Assembly: GCF_003076135.1 (NCBI RefSeq) | Contig: NZ_QDGZ01000005.1 | Location: 1 to 64,000 of the forward strand | Length of the DNA stretch: 64,000 nt | Source of the DNA: Nocardioides gansuensis | Lineage (GTDB): Bacteria > Actinomycetota > Actinomycetes > Propionibacteriales > Nocardioidaceae | Direction of reading: 5' to 3' | Made by a program: the position numbers and the translations under genes | Notes under the pieces: model-generated | What the model was told of the DNA's origin: nothing | Database searches by the model: none | The model's input: the letters and a program-made list of their open reading frames with translations, nothing else | Part shown: positions 27,455-35,414 of the stretch, in pieces | Position numbering within the stretch: the stretch's first letter is position 1 | How the letters are laid out: every line of letters begins with the position of its first letter

Positions 27455-28155
27455 CGGGCGACTCCGGCTGCGACGGTGGGTGCGAGGGTGCGCGTGACCG
27501 GGACGACGCGGTCGACGTACACACAGGGTGTGACGACGTGCTCGGGGTCGATGGATCCGACCGCGACCACCTCATCGACCTGGACCACGGTGGTAGTGGC
27601 GGCGGCGGCCATGATCGGTCCGAAGTTGCGTGCCGTCTTCCGGTAGACGAGGTTCCCGAGCTCGTCGGCGCGGTGGGCGGCGACCAGGGCCAGGTCCCCG
27701 GCCAACGCGTACTCCAGGACGTGACCGCGGCCGTCGATCTCGCGGGTCTCCTTGCCCTCGGCCAGCGGCGTGCCGTAACCGGTCGGAGTGAAGAACGCGC
27801 CGATCCCGGCGCCTGCCGCGCGGATCCGCTCGGCCAGGTTGCCCTGAGGCACCAGCTCGAGCTCCAGCTCGCCCGCGCGGTACTTCTCGTCGAAGCACCA
27901 CGAGTCCGACTGCCGCGGGAAGGAGCAGATCATCCTCCGGACCCGGCCCTCGCGGATGAGCGCGGCCAGGCCGTGGTCGCCGTTGCCGGCGTTGTTGCTC
28001 ACCACTGTGAGGTCCTTGGCGCCGCTCTCGATGAGGCCCTCGATCAGCTCGACGGGCTGGCCGGCCGAGCCGAAGCCGCCGATCAGGACGACCGCTCCGT
28101 CGGGGGTGTCGGCGACCGCTTCTGCGGCGTCGTCGACGATGATCACCCTGCTCAT
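27451..28155 (-). CDS. pcaI: 3-oxoadipate CoA-transferase subunit A
   Basis: The 234-residue alpha subunit has the glycine-rich IGGFGSAGQPVELI loop near residue 26, VVSNNAGNGDHGLA, and the GAFFTPTGYGTPLAEGKE segment. These define family I CoA-transferase A subunits. It overlaps pcaF upstream and pcaJ downstream by four bases each. The substrate assignment comes from the operon, since sequence alone does not separate 3-oxoadipate from acetoacetate transferases. Confidence 0.9.
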   Translation of the reverse strand: MSRVIIVDDAAEAVADTPDGAVVLIGGFGSAGQPVELIEGLIESGAKDLTVVSNNAGNGDHGLAALIREGRVRRMICSFPRQSDSWCFDEKYRAGELELELVPQGNLAERIRAAGAGIGAFFTPTGYGTPLAEGKETREIDGRGHVLEYALAGDLALVAAHRADELGNLVYRKTARNFGPIMAAAATTTVVQVDEVVAVGSIDPEHVVTPCVYVDRVVPVTRTLAPTVAAGVAR

Positions 28156-29354
28156 CGGTGCTCAGCTCCTTGGTTGTTCTCGAGGACGACGGCAAGGCCC
28201 TGGCCGACACCGATGCAGATGGCGGCGACGCCCCAGCGTTGCCCCGACTCCGCGAGCGAGCGGGCCAGGGTGCCGAGGATCCGCGTGCCGGAGGCGCCGA
28301 GCGGGTGCCCGATCGCGACGGCGCCGCCGTGGGCGTTGACGATCCCGGGGTCGATGTCCCAGGCCTTGGTGCAGGCGAGCGACTGCGCGGCGAAGGCCTC
28401 GTTGAGCTCGACCGCGCCGACCTCGCTCCAGGCGATGCCGGCGCGCTTCAGCGCCAGGTTGGCGGCCTCGACCGGGGCGAACCCGAAGTACCGCGGTTCG
28501 TTCGCCGATGCGCCGCGGCCGGCGATCCTGGCGAGCGGCGCGCTGCCGAGGATGTCCTCGGCGGCAGCGCTGCCGAGCACGGCCGCCGACGCCCCGTCGT
28601 TCAGCGGCGACGCGTTGCCGGCGGTGACCGTCCCGTCCGGGCGGAACACCGGCCGCAGGCCGGCGAGCTTCTCAAGCGTGGTGTCGGGGCGGATCGACTC
28701 GTCGCGGTCCAGGTCGACGCCGGGGACGGCGACTACCTGGTCGTCGTAGAATCCGCGGTCCCAGGCCTCGGCCGCCCGTCGGTGCGAGCGGAGGGCGAAC
28801 GCGTCCTGCTCCTCGCGGGACACACCCTCGCGCTCCCGCAGCAACTCGGTGGCCGCGCCGAGCGAGACCGTCCACTCTGCGGGCATGGCGGGGTTCACCA
28901 GACGCCAGCCGAGGGTGGTCGACACCAGCGTCGCGTCGGTCGTCGGGTGCGCCCTCTCGGGCTTGGGCAACACCCACGGCGCGCGGCTCATCGACTCCAC
29001 TCCGCCGACGACGACCACGTCGGCCTCACCGACGGCGATCTGCCGCGAGCCGATGAAGGCAGCGTCGAGGCTGGAGCCGCAGAGACGGTTGACGGTCGTC
29101 GCCGGCACCGACGTGGGCAGACCAGCCAGCAGCCCGGCCATCCGGGCGACGTTGCGGTTCTCCTCACCGGCGCCGTTGGCGTTCCCGAGCACGACCTCGT
29201 CGACCCGGGCCGGGTCGAGGCCGGGTGCGCGCCCTAGGAGCGCCTTCAGGACGTGGGCGGCGAGGTCGTCCGGCCGGATCCCGGCCAGCGCGCCGCCGTA
29301 CCGCCCGAACGGCGTGCGCACGGCGTCGTACACGAACACGTCGGCGACCGTCAC
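28152..29354 (-). CDS. pcaF: 3-oxoadipyl-CoA thiolase
   Basis: The 400-residue thiolase has the acylated cysteine in NRLCGSSLDA near residue 90, the active-site histidine in NAHGGAVAIGHPLGASG near 354, and the second cysteine in ICIGVGQG near 388. It splits 3-oxoadipyl-CoA with CoA into succinyl-CoA and acetyl-CoA, the last step of the pathway. Its start overlaps the pcaC stop by four bases. Confidence 0.92.
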   Translation of the reverse strand: MTVADVFVYDAVRTPFGRYGGALAGIRPDDLAAHVLKALLGRAPGLDPARVDEVVLGNANGAGEENRNVARMAGLLAGLPTSVPATTVNRLCGSSLDAAFIGSRQIAVGEADVVVVGGVESMSRAPWVLPKPERAHPTTDATLVSTTLGWRLVNPAMPAEWTVSLGAATELLREREGVSREEQDAFALRSHRRAAEAWDRGFYDDQVVAVPGVDLDRDESIRPDTTLEKLAGLRPVFRPDGTVTAGNASPLNDGASAAVLGSAAAEDILGSAPLARIAGRGASANEPRYFGFAPVEAANLALKRAGIAWSEVGAVELNEAFAAQSLACTKAWDIDPGIVNAHGGAVAIGHPLGASGTRILGTLARSLAESGQRWGVAAICIGVGQGLAVVLENNQGAEHR

Positions 29355-29731
29355 CGGGGTCCCTCCTCGTCGACGACTCTCCTGGCCACGGCGAACGCGT
29401 GGTTCGCGGCCGGGACGCCGCAGTACACGGCGCTCTGCAGGATGACCTCGCCGATCTCCTCGACGGTGAGCCCGTTGCGGCGCGCCGCGGCGACGTGCAT
29501 CTCGAGCTCGTCCCAGTGGCCGTGGGCGATCAGCGCAGTGAGCGTGATCGCGCTGCGTGTCCGCCGGTCGAGCCCGGGGCGGGTCCAGATCTCCCCCCAG
29601 GCGTAGCGGGTGATCAGGTCCTGGAAGTCCTCGGTGAAGGCGTTCTTGGTCGCCTCCGCACGGTCGACGTGCTCGTCGCCGAGCACCTCGCGGCGGACCG
29701 CCATGCCGGCGTCGTGCCGATCGGCGTTCAT
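29351..29731 (-). CDS. pcaC: 4-carboxymuconolactone decarboxylase
   Basis: The 126-residue product has the carboxymuconolactone decarboxylase fold: YAWGEIWTRPGLDRRTRSAITL, then HGHWDELEMH and VYCGVPAANHAF. It removes CO2 from 4-carboxymuconolactone to give 3-oxoadipate enol-lactone. The ATG at 29731 is chosen because it overlaps the pcaD stop (ATGA) and begins where the family begins; the same frame is open far upstream inside pcaD. Here pcaC and pcaD are separate genes, unlike the pcaL fusion found in some actinobacteria. Confidence 0.92.
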   Translation of the reverse strand: MNADRHDAGMAVRREVLGDEHVDRAEATKNAFTEDFQDLITRYAWGEIWTRPGLDRRTRSAITLTALIAHGHWDELEMHVAAARRNGLTVEEIGEVILQSAVYCGVPAANHAFAVARRVVDEEGPR

Positions 29732-30516
29732 CGGGTCGCCTCCTGTCCGATCAAGAAGCCCGCCGCCGCGGCGGCGGTCGCCACCGGGTCTTCCGCGGGC
29801 GGGAGGTGGCCGCAGGCGGCCAGGACTCCGAGGCCGGCCCCGGGCAGGCTGCTCCTGGCCGCTTCGGCGTCCGCGGGCGGCACGACGACGTCGTGCTCGC
29901 CGGCCAGCACCAGCAACGGCACGAGTGGTCGGGGTGTCCCTACCGCACGGTCGAGGTCGGCGAGCGCCTCGCAGGCCCAGGCGTAGGAGCGCGGGTCTGC
30001 ATGGGACAGGGACGTCAGCAGCGCGGCCGCGCCTTCGGGATGCTCGTCGATGAACCCGGGCGCGAACCAGCGCGCAGCGGAGCTCGACACCATCACCGAC
30101 GTGCCGGCTCGGCGCACTAGCGCGGCGCGCTCCCGCCAGGCCGCGGGCTCGCCGATCCGTGGCTCGGACGCGATGGTCACGACCGCGGTGAATGGTCCGG
30201 GGTCGGCTGCCAGCTCGAAGCCGATCACGCCCCCGAGCGAGACGCCGGCGTACGCCGCGGGCCGGCCGCCCGCCAGCCCGCTCGCACGGTCCCGGACCAC
30301 GTCGGTGAGCTCGGCGACCGAGAACGGCGCCTCTGCGGCCGGGCTGCTCCCGTGGCCGGGAAGGTCCCAGCCGACGACCTCGAAGCGGTCGCCGAGCAGG
30401 GCGGCGCACGCGCCCCACAGCGCGGCGACCGAGGTGCCGAGGGACGGCCCGACCACCAGCAGGTGCGGCGACTCCGGGCCACCGGAGAGGCGCGAGAGCG
30501 TCAGGTCAGGCGTCAC
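29728..30516 (-). CDS. pcaD: 3-oxoadipate enol-lactonase
   Basis: The 262-residue alpha/beta hydrolase has GWDLPGHGSS near residue 50, the nucleophile serine in GVSLGGVIG near 92, the acid region VLAGEHDVVVPP, and the histidine in CGHLPPAEDP near 240. It opens the enol-lactone to 3-oxoadipate. The GTG at 30516 is chosen because GAGGAGG lies just upstream and the fold starts there. It overlaps the end of pcaB by 11 bases. Confidence 0.9.
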   Translation of the reverse strand: MTPDLTLSRLSGGPESPHLLVVGPSLGTSVAALWGACAALLGDRFEVVGWDLPGHGSSPAAEAPFSVAELTDVVRDRASGLAGGRPAAYAGVSLGGVIGFELAADPGPFTAVVTIASEPRIGEPAAWRERAALVRRAGTSVMVSSSAARWFAPGFIDEHPEGAAALLTSLSHADPRSYAWACEALADLDRAVGTPRPLVPLLVLAGEHDVVVPPADAEAARSSLPGAGLGVLAACGHLPPAEDPVATAAAAAGFLIGQEATR

Positions 30517-31711
30517 GGGGGCCTCCTCGGAAGCGGATGAGGGCCGCGTCGACGAAGGCGTGGGTCGCGCCCAGGTAGGTAGCGGGGTCGCCCGTGCCCT
30601 CACCGCCGCGCTCGGCGAGGAGCTGGTCGACCGCTGCGTGGGTCCGGCTGGCCATCGCCTCGGTGTCGACCTCGAGCCCCGCGACCAGCTCGGCGGCCTG
30701 AGCGGTCGCCACCACGCTCAGTCGGAGCAGCCGGCGCAAGGCCGGCCACTCGGCGTGCCAGGCGCCGGGCGGGCGCTCGTCGACGGCCTGGCTCGCGCAC
30801 AGGTGGAGCTGCGCGCCCAGCTGCGGTGCCTGCAGGGCGGCGGCGTGCACGAGCGTGGCCAGCACGGGGTTCTGCTTGTGCGGCAGGGTGGACGATCCGC
30901 CGCGACCGGGCGCCGGCGCCTCCCGCACCTCGCCGATCTCGGGGCGCCCCAGGGTCAGGATGTCGGCCGCCACGACGCCGAGCGTGTCGAGGACCTCGAC
31001 GATCGCGTCGCCGACCCTGGTCACCGGAGCCCGTCGGGTGTGCCACGGCAGGCCGGGCCACGCCAGCCCGAGCCGGTTCGCCAGCGCCGCCGCAGCCCGG
31101 GCTGGGTCCGGCACCAGGTCCGCAGCACGCGAGAGCGTCCCGGCTGCACCCCCGCACTGGACCGGCAGGGAGCGTCGTACGGCGTCGAGGTGGTCGGCGG
31201 CGTCCAGCACGCCGGTCAGCCACTGGGCGGCCTTGAGTCCGAAGGTCGTGGGAACGGCGTACTGCGTCAGCGTCCGGCCGGCCATCAGGGAGCCCCGGTG
31301 CTCGTCGGCGAGCCGGGCCAGCGCCTGCGCCGTACGGCCGAGGTCCTCTCGAAGCCGGGCCATCGCGTCCTGCACGAGCAGCATCAGGCCCGAGTCGAGC
31401 ACGTCCTGGCTGGTGAGGCCCACGTGCAGCAGCCGGGCGGCTTCGGGGTCGTCGACCCGGGCGCGGAGGGCGCGGACGAGCGGCAGCACCGGGTTGCCCG
31501 CGTCCTCGACCTCGGTCGGGTCCAGGGTCGGCTGCCACCCGTGGACGGCGTGGACGACCGCGTCGACGTGGTCGGCCTTCGCGGCACCACTGTCGGCCAG
31601 CGCCTGCATCCAGGCGACTTCGACCCGCAGCATCGCCGCGAGCAACACCGCGTCGTCGGCGACGCCGTGGGCCCGGTAAGCACCGGGCTCGAGGGGCCCG
31701 CCGTCGTTCAC
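30506..31711 (-). CDS. pcaB: 3-carboxy-cis,cis-muconate cycloisomerase
   Basis: The 401-residue member of the fumarase/aspartase superfamily has the superfamily signature GGSSTLPHKQNPV near residue 270, HVGLTSQDVLDSGL near 100, and MAGRTLTQYAVPTTFGLKAA near 150. It lactonises carboxymuconate to 4-carboxymuconolactone. The GTG start at 31711 overlaps the pcaG stop by four bases; the frame is open further upstream only as an antisense artefact of pcaG. The length is slightly short of the 450 seen in some members, with a trimmed C-terminus as in other actinobacteria. Confidence 0.9.
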   Translation of the reverse strand: MNDGGPLEPGAYRAHGVADDAVLLAAMLRVEVAWMQALADSGAAKADHVDAVVHAVHGWQPTLDPTEVEDAGNPVLPLVRALRARVDDPEAARLLHVGLTSQDVLDSGLMLLVQDAMARLREDLGRTAQALARLADEHRGSLMAGRTLTQYAVPTTFGLKAAQWLTGVLDAADHLDAVRRSLPVQCGGAAGTLSRAADLVPDPARAAAALANRLGLAWPGLPWHTRRAPVTRVGDAIVEVLDTLGVVAADILTLGRPEIGEVREAPAPGRGGSSTLPHKQNPVLATLVHAAALQAPQLGAQLHLCASQAVDERPPGAWHAEWPALRRLLRLSVVATAQAAELVAGLEVDTEAMASRTHAAVDQLLAERGGEGTGDPATYLGATHAFVDAALIRFRGGPRDA

Positions 31712-32280
31712 GGTCGGTCCCGGTGGCGGGGGAAGGAGAGGAAGACCGTCTCCCGCTCGCCCTGGAGGTGGATGTCGAACCGGAGGCCGCCGTCGGGCTC
31801 GCGTACGGCGACGAGGCGCGCGCGCTCGTCGGCAGGCAGCCCCGCCAGCAGCGGGTCCGCGGCAAGGGCGGCTTCGTCGCTGGGCACGTAGGCCCGGGTG
31901 AAGAGCCGGTTGAGCAGCCCGCGGGCGAAGACAGTGACCGCGAAGCAGGCCACGCCGCCGTCCCGGGTCGGCCCCGGCTCCAGGGTGCTGAACCAGTAGT
32001 GGCCGGTCCGGTCGGTGGTGCTGCGCCCCCACCCGGTGAACGCGCCGCCCTGACGGCGGAGCGATCCCTCGACGGTCGGGACGGTGCCGGTCGGGTCGGC
32101 GTGCCTGATCTCCAGGAGCGCGTCCGGGATGCCGCTGCCGGCGCCGTCGTACACGTAGCCGTGGAGCCTCACGGCGTCGGCCCGGCAGGGTGGCACCAGC
32201 TCGCGGTCGTGGTCGTATGGAAGCGCGTGGTGGAAGAACGGGCCGATCGTCTGGCCGGGAGTGGGTGCGAGGTCAGTCAT
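31708..32280 (-). CDS. pcaG: Protocatechuate 3,4-dioxygenase alpha subunit
   Basis: The 190-residue product begins with the family marker PTPGQTIGPFFHHALPY. It then has LHGYVYDGAGSGIPDALLEI and HYWFSTLEPGP. Alpha subunits share the beta-sandwich fold of PcaH but lack its iron ligands, as seen here. With PcaH it forms the iron(III) enzyme that cleaves protocatechuate between the two hydroxyls. It overlaps pcaH by eight bases. Confidence 0.92.
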   Translation of the reverse strand: MTDLAPTPGQTIGPFFHHALPYDHDRELVPPCRADAVRLHGYVYDGAGSGIPDALLEIRHADPTGTVPTVEGSLRRQGGAFTGWGRSTTDRTGHYWFSTLEPGPTRDGGVACFAVTVFARGLLNRLFTRAYVPSDEAALAADPLLAGLPADERARLVAVREPDGGLRFDIHLQGERETVFLSFPRHRDRP

Positions 32281-33019
32281 GGTCGCCGTCCTCGGGCTCG
32301 ACGTAGGTGGCGTGGCTCCCGGTCAGCACGATGTCCCACCGGTAGCCGAGGACCCACTCGTGCTCGGACAGGTCGTGGTCGTACGACGCCACCAGCCGCG
32401 CCCGCGCGTCCTCGCCGGTGATCGACTGCAGGATCGGATCCAGCGCGACGAGCGGGTCGCCCGGGAAGTACATCTGGGTGATCATCCGCTGCGTGAAGTC
32501 CGTGCCGAACAGCGAGAAGTGGATGTGGGCGGGCCGCCACGCGTTGCGGTGGTTGCGCCACGGGTACGGCCCGGGCTTGATCGTGGTGAACCTGTAGCCG
32601 CCCCCGTCGTCGGTCAGGCAGCGGCCCAGCCCGGTGAAGTGGGGATCGAGCGGTGCGGGGTGCTGGTCCCGCTGGTGGACGTAACGGCCGGCGGCGTTCG
32701 CCTGCCAGATCTCGACGAGCTGGCCGCGGACCGGGCGGCCCGCGCCGTCGAGGATGCGACCGCTGACCACGATCCGCTCGCCGATCGGCTCGCCTCCCGA
32801 CTGGATGGTCAGGTCCGCCTCGAGGGGGTCGACGTCGGAGTGGCCGAAGACCGGGGCCACCAGCTCCGCACCCTCGGGGTCGGCGGGGCGGGGGTCCCGG
32901 GTGGGGTGGCGCAGGACCGAGCTGCGGTACGGCGGGAAGTCCAGCAGCGGCTGGCTCAGTCCGGGCCGGGAAGCGTGGAGGTCGGCCATCTCCTTGCTGA
33001 TCAGCTCCTGGGACTCCAT
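32273..33019 (-). CDS. pcaH: Protocatechuate 3,4-dioxygenase beta subunit
   Basis: The 248-residue catalytic subunit has iron-ligand tyrosine and histidine residues in GPYPWRNHRNAWRPAHIHFS (Y...H.H pattern), with VEIWQANAAGRY and a GRILDGAGRPVRGQLVEIWQ segment before them. The ATG at 33019 (MESQELISKEM) begins at the usual family start. It is the first gene of the operon and reads away from the IclR regulator. The perfect palindrome at 33062-33080 sits just upstream. Confidence 0.93.
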   Translation of the reverse strand: MESQELISKEMADLHASRPGLSQPLLDFPPYRSSVLRHPTRDPRPADPEGAELVAPVFGHSDVDPLEADLTIQSGGEPIGERIVVSGRILDGAGRPVRGQLVEIWQANAAGRYVHQRDQHPAPLDPHFTGLGRCLTDDGGGYRFTTIKPGPYPWRNHRNAWRPAHIHFSLFGTDFTQRMITQMYFPGDPLVALDPILQSITGEDARARLVASYDHDLSEHEWVLGYRWDIVLTGSHATYVEPEDGDHD

Positions 33020-33061
33020 GCCGGCAAGCCAACCGCGCGGGTCCCGGCCCGTCGAGGCTAA

Positions 33062-33080
33062 CCTTCCACTGAGTGGAAGG
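33062..33080. promoter_or_regulatory. Perfect palindromic operator between pcaH and the IclR regulator
   Basis: CCTTCCACT, one central G, then AGTGGAAGG: a flawless 9-1-9 inverted repeat. It ends six bases before the regulator ATG at 33087 and starts 42 bases before the pcaH ATG. The size and position fit a dimeric IclR-type site controlling both directions. Confidence 0.75.
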
Positions 33081-33086
33081 GGTGTC

Positions 33087-33845
33087 ATGGCCGGCAACAC
33101 GTCCCGACCCGGCGCGACCGTGGTCTCGCGCGTCCTCGCGCTCCTCGGCGCGTTCGACGAGACGCATCGCCGGCTCACGCTCACCGAGCTGGCCCGGCGG
33201 GCCGACCTGCCGGTCCCGACCGCGCACCGCCTGGTCGGCGAGCTCGCCGCCCACGGTGCGCTCGCGCGCACGCCGTCGGGGGAGTACGTCGTCGGCCGGC
33301 AGATCTGGTCGCTGGGCGTGCTCGCACCGGTGCAGACCGGGCTCCTCGAGGCCGCGTCGCCGTTCCTGCACGACCTGTACGCCGCCACCCTGGCCACCGT
33401 GCACCTCGCCGTGCGCGACGGCACCCAGGTGCTCTACCTGGACCGGCTCTCCGGTCGCCGGTCGGTGCCGGTCGTCAGCACGGTCGGCTCTCGGCTCCCG
33501 CTCTACCCGACCGGCGTCGGCAAGGTGCTCCTGGCCCACGCACCGGAGCGTGTTCAGGTGGAGGTGCTGTCCTCGCTCACGCGGATCACGCCGCACACGA
33601 TCACCCAGCCGGCCCGGCTCCGGGCCCAGCTCGCTCGGGTACGGAGCGACGGCTACGCGACCACGGTCGAGGAGATGACGCTCGGCGCGTGCTCGGTCGC
33701 AGTCCCTGTCCGCCGCAACGAGGCCGAGGTGGTGGCCGCGCTCGGCATCGTGGTGCCGAGCCTCCGCCGCGACCGGCCGCGCCTGGTCGCCGCGCTGCAG
33801 GTCGCCGCGCACGGGATCGGGAGGAGCATCAGCGACGGGTCATGA
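33087..33845 (+). CDS. IclR-family regulator of the pca operon (PcaR/PobR type)
   Basis: The 252-residue product has an N-terminal winged helix (RLTLTELARRADLPVPTAHRLVGEL, about residues 28-52) and a C-terminal IclR ligand domain with LYLDRLSGRR, YPTGVGKVLLAHAPE and GACSVAVPVRR. IclR members of this kind control pca genes in many soil bacteria in response to pathway intermediates such as 3-oxoadipate or protocatechuate. Divergence from pcaH across a perfect palindrome supports direct control. The ATG at 33087 places the start just right of the operator. Confidence 0.88.
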   Translation: MAGNTSRPGATVVSRVLALLGAFDETHRRLTLTELARRADLPVPTAHRLVGELAAHGALARTPSGEYVVGRQIWSLGVLAPVQTGLLEAASPFLHDLYAATLATVHLAVRDGTQVLYLDRLSGRRSVPVVSTVGSRLPLYPTGVGKVLLAHAPERVQVEVLSSLTRITPHTITQPARLRAQLARVRSDGYATTVEEMTLGACSVAVPVRRNEAEVVAALGIVVPSLRRDRPRLVAALQVAAHGIGRSISDGS

Positions 33846-33863
33846 ACCCATGCGCCGGGCGGG

Positions 33864-34331
33864 TCAGCGGGGCGTGTCACCGCTCAGCGCGTGGCGGCAG
33901 CGCACGAGGTAGGTGCGCAGGATCTCGGTCTGCCCGACATCGAAGCCCTCGAGCATCCGGGACTCGATGTCGGCGACCGAGTCGTGGAGCTCGTCGAGGA
34001 CCCGCTGCCCGTCGGCGCTCAGCGACAACAGGTACTGCTTGCGGTTGCGCTCGTCGCGCTCGCGGGTGACCAGGCCGCGGCCGAGGAGGAAGGTCACCAT
34101 CTCGGCCATCGACTGGGCGCGGACGAACGAGTTCCGCGCCAGCTCGGCTGAGGTGATGCCGGGGTGCCGCTCGAGCACGGTCAGCGCGGTGTACTGCGGC
34201 GTGGTCAGGTCGGCGGTGGCAACCACGTCGTCCAGCGCCTGCCGGACCGCCAGCTCCACCTGCTTGATCAGGTAGAGCAGCGTGACGTCGCGGTCGTGCC
34301 CGGACGCGGGGTGGGGAGCAGTGGTGCTCAT
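33864..34331 (-). CDS. MarR-family regulator, second copy
   Basis: The 155-residue MarR protein has VELAVRQALDDVVATADLTT, LTVLERHPGITSAELARNSF (recognition region) and a basic wing with RDERNRKQYLLSLS. It is close to identical with the MarR gene at 37132-37605 over most of its length, differing mainly at the N-terminus. Directly upstream of its start lies a decayed copy of part of the permease gene that precedes the other MarR gene. The whole block is thus a partial duplication. It has lost the transporter genes and perhaps its original promoter. Confidence 0.88.
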   Translation of the reverse strand: MSTTAPHPASGHDRDVTLLYLIKQVELAVRQALDDVVATADLTTPQYTALTVLERHPGITSAELARNSFVRAQSMAEMVTFLLGRGLVTRERDERNRKQYLLSLSADGQRVLDELHDSVADIESRMLEGFDVGQTEILRTYLVRCRHALSGDTPR

Positions 34332-34359
34332 GCGGCCTCACCGGCCTGTCGGCGATCCT

Positions 34360-34465
34360 GCATCATCTGTGCGGCCATCCCTCCCCATACCGTGCCGAGT
34401 CCTCCGACCGCGGCCATGATCACGTCAGGTGAACGACTCTACGGCCGGGAAGGATTGGGCTGACA
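34360..34465 (-). pseudogene. Decayed copy of an internal livM-type permease segment
   Basis: The DNA here matches the permease gene at about 37820-37910 closely. CTCCCCA, CCGACC, GCGGCCATGATCACGT and AGGTGAACGACTC occur in the same order, interrupted by substitutions and one-base indels. The corresponding protein segment in the intact gene is PALESFTYVIMAVVGGLG. Frames are broken. It sits next to the duplicate MarR gene just as the real permease sits next to the original. Confidence 0.7.
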
Positions 34466-34507
34466 CGCGGCGCGATGATCCCCCCCGCTGCGCGTGCCCG
34501 GGTCGGA

Positions 34508-35266
34508 TCACTCTTCGTCGGCAGCGGGCTCCGTGAGCCGGTGAAGGATCGCAACCATGACGCGGGACATCAAGGACGCGTCCTCCTCACCGAGGGGATC
34601 ACGGAGGATGTCCGGGTCGGCGAACCACACGACGACCGAGCCGACCACGTGGGCCGCCATCGCCCGCGTGAGGTCACGGATCACGAAGGGCTGCCTCATC
34701 CGTAGCCCATAGGTGTCCAGCAAGGCTTGCCACGCCTGGTCCGCCACGTCGTAGAACGTGGCCTGTCGGTGTGCGATCGCCGCGCGTAGGCGGGCGTCGC
34801 CGGCGCCGAGCAGGAAGCTCAGCTCTACCCGGAAGAGCGGATCCTCACGGTAGTGACGATGTACCTCCTCCATGAGTCTCATGAGCACGGTCTCGAGCGG
34901 GAGGTCCTCGGACTCGGCCTCTCTGAACTCCACCACGCTCTCGGCGAGTCCAGGCACCAGGGCCGCCTGCAGGTCCGCGATGTGGAAGAGCAGATCGATC
35001 TGGAAGTCGGCCTGCGACGGCCACTGCTGGTAGATCGCCCCTGTCGTGATGGGTCGCGCGCCGTCATCGTGAGTCTGTTCCCGCACGATCGCCGTGGCTC
35101 GCTGCGCAACCTGGGTCAGCCGCAGGTGTGCCAGGGCGGCCGCCAGCACCTCGTCTCCCGAGGCCTGGGCACGCTCGCGGATGAGGTCGACGGCAGCACG
35201 CAGCATGAGGTCGCGGGTCTCCTCTGGAGTGCGCCTCGGCATCCGGGTTCCAGTACGGCGGGACAT
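34508..35266 (-). CDS. TetR-family regulator divergent from amidase
   Basis: The 252-residue product has an N-terminal segment PRRTPEETRDLMLRAAVDLI and a helix-turn-helix that is less standard than usual, ending TGAIYQQWPSQADF. A long helical ligand domain follows. GGAGG lies three bases before the ATG at 35266; a second ATG eight codons in is possible. A perfect 9-3-9 palindrome lies in the gap to the amidase. It likely represses the amidase and itself. Confidence 0.82.
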   Translation of the reverse strand: MSRRTGTRMPRRTPEETRDLMLRAAVDLIRERAQASGDEVLAAALAHLRLTQVAQRATAIVREQTHDDGARPITTGAIYQQWPSQADFQIDLLFHIADLQAALVPGLAESVVEFREAESEDLPLETVLMRLMEEVHRHYREDPLFRVELSFLLGAGDARLRAAIAHRQATFYDVADQAWQALLDTYGLRMRQPFVIRDLTRAMAAHVVGSVVVWFADPDILRDPLGEEDASLMSRVMVAILHRLTEPAADEE

Positions 35267-35335
35267 GAACCTCCAGTGTGGCGGGGTGAGGCCCGGCGAC
35301 CCCGTTGACACTCACGTGCCCAGCCCCCTAACCTC

Positions 35336-35356
35336 ATCCGTAGAAAATCTACGGAT
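35336..35356. promoter_or_regulatory. Perfect palindrome between TetR and amidase genes
   Basis: ATCCGTAGA (35336-35344), three A residues, then TCTACGGAT (35348-35356). It is perfectly symmetrical, AT-rich for this genome, and placed 58 bases before the amidase ATG and 69 bases before the regulator ATG. Confidence 0.75.
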
Positions 35357-35414
35357 CTGACATTATCAGGCGGCCGGCGAGCGCCCGGTGCCACCGGTCG
35401 AGAGGTTGGACGAC

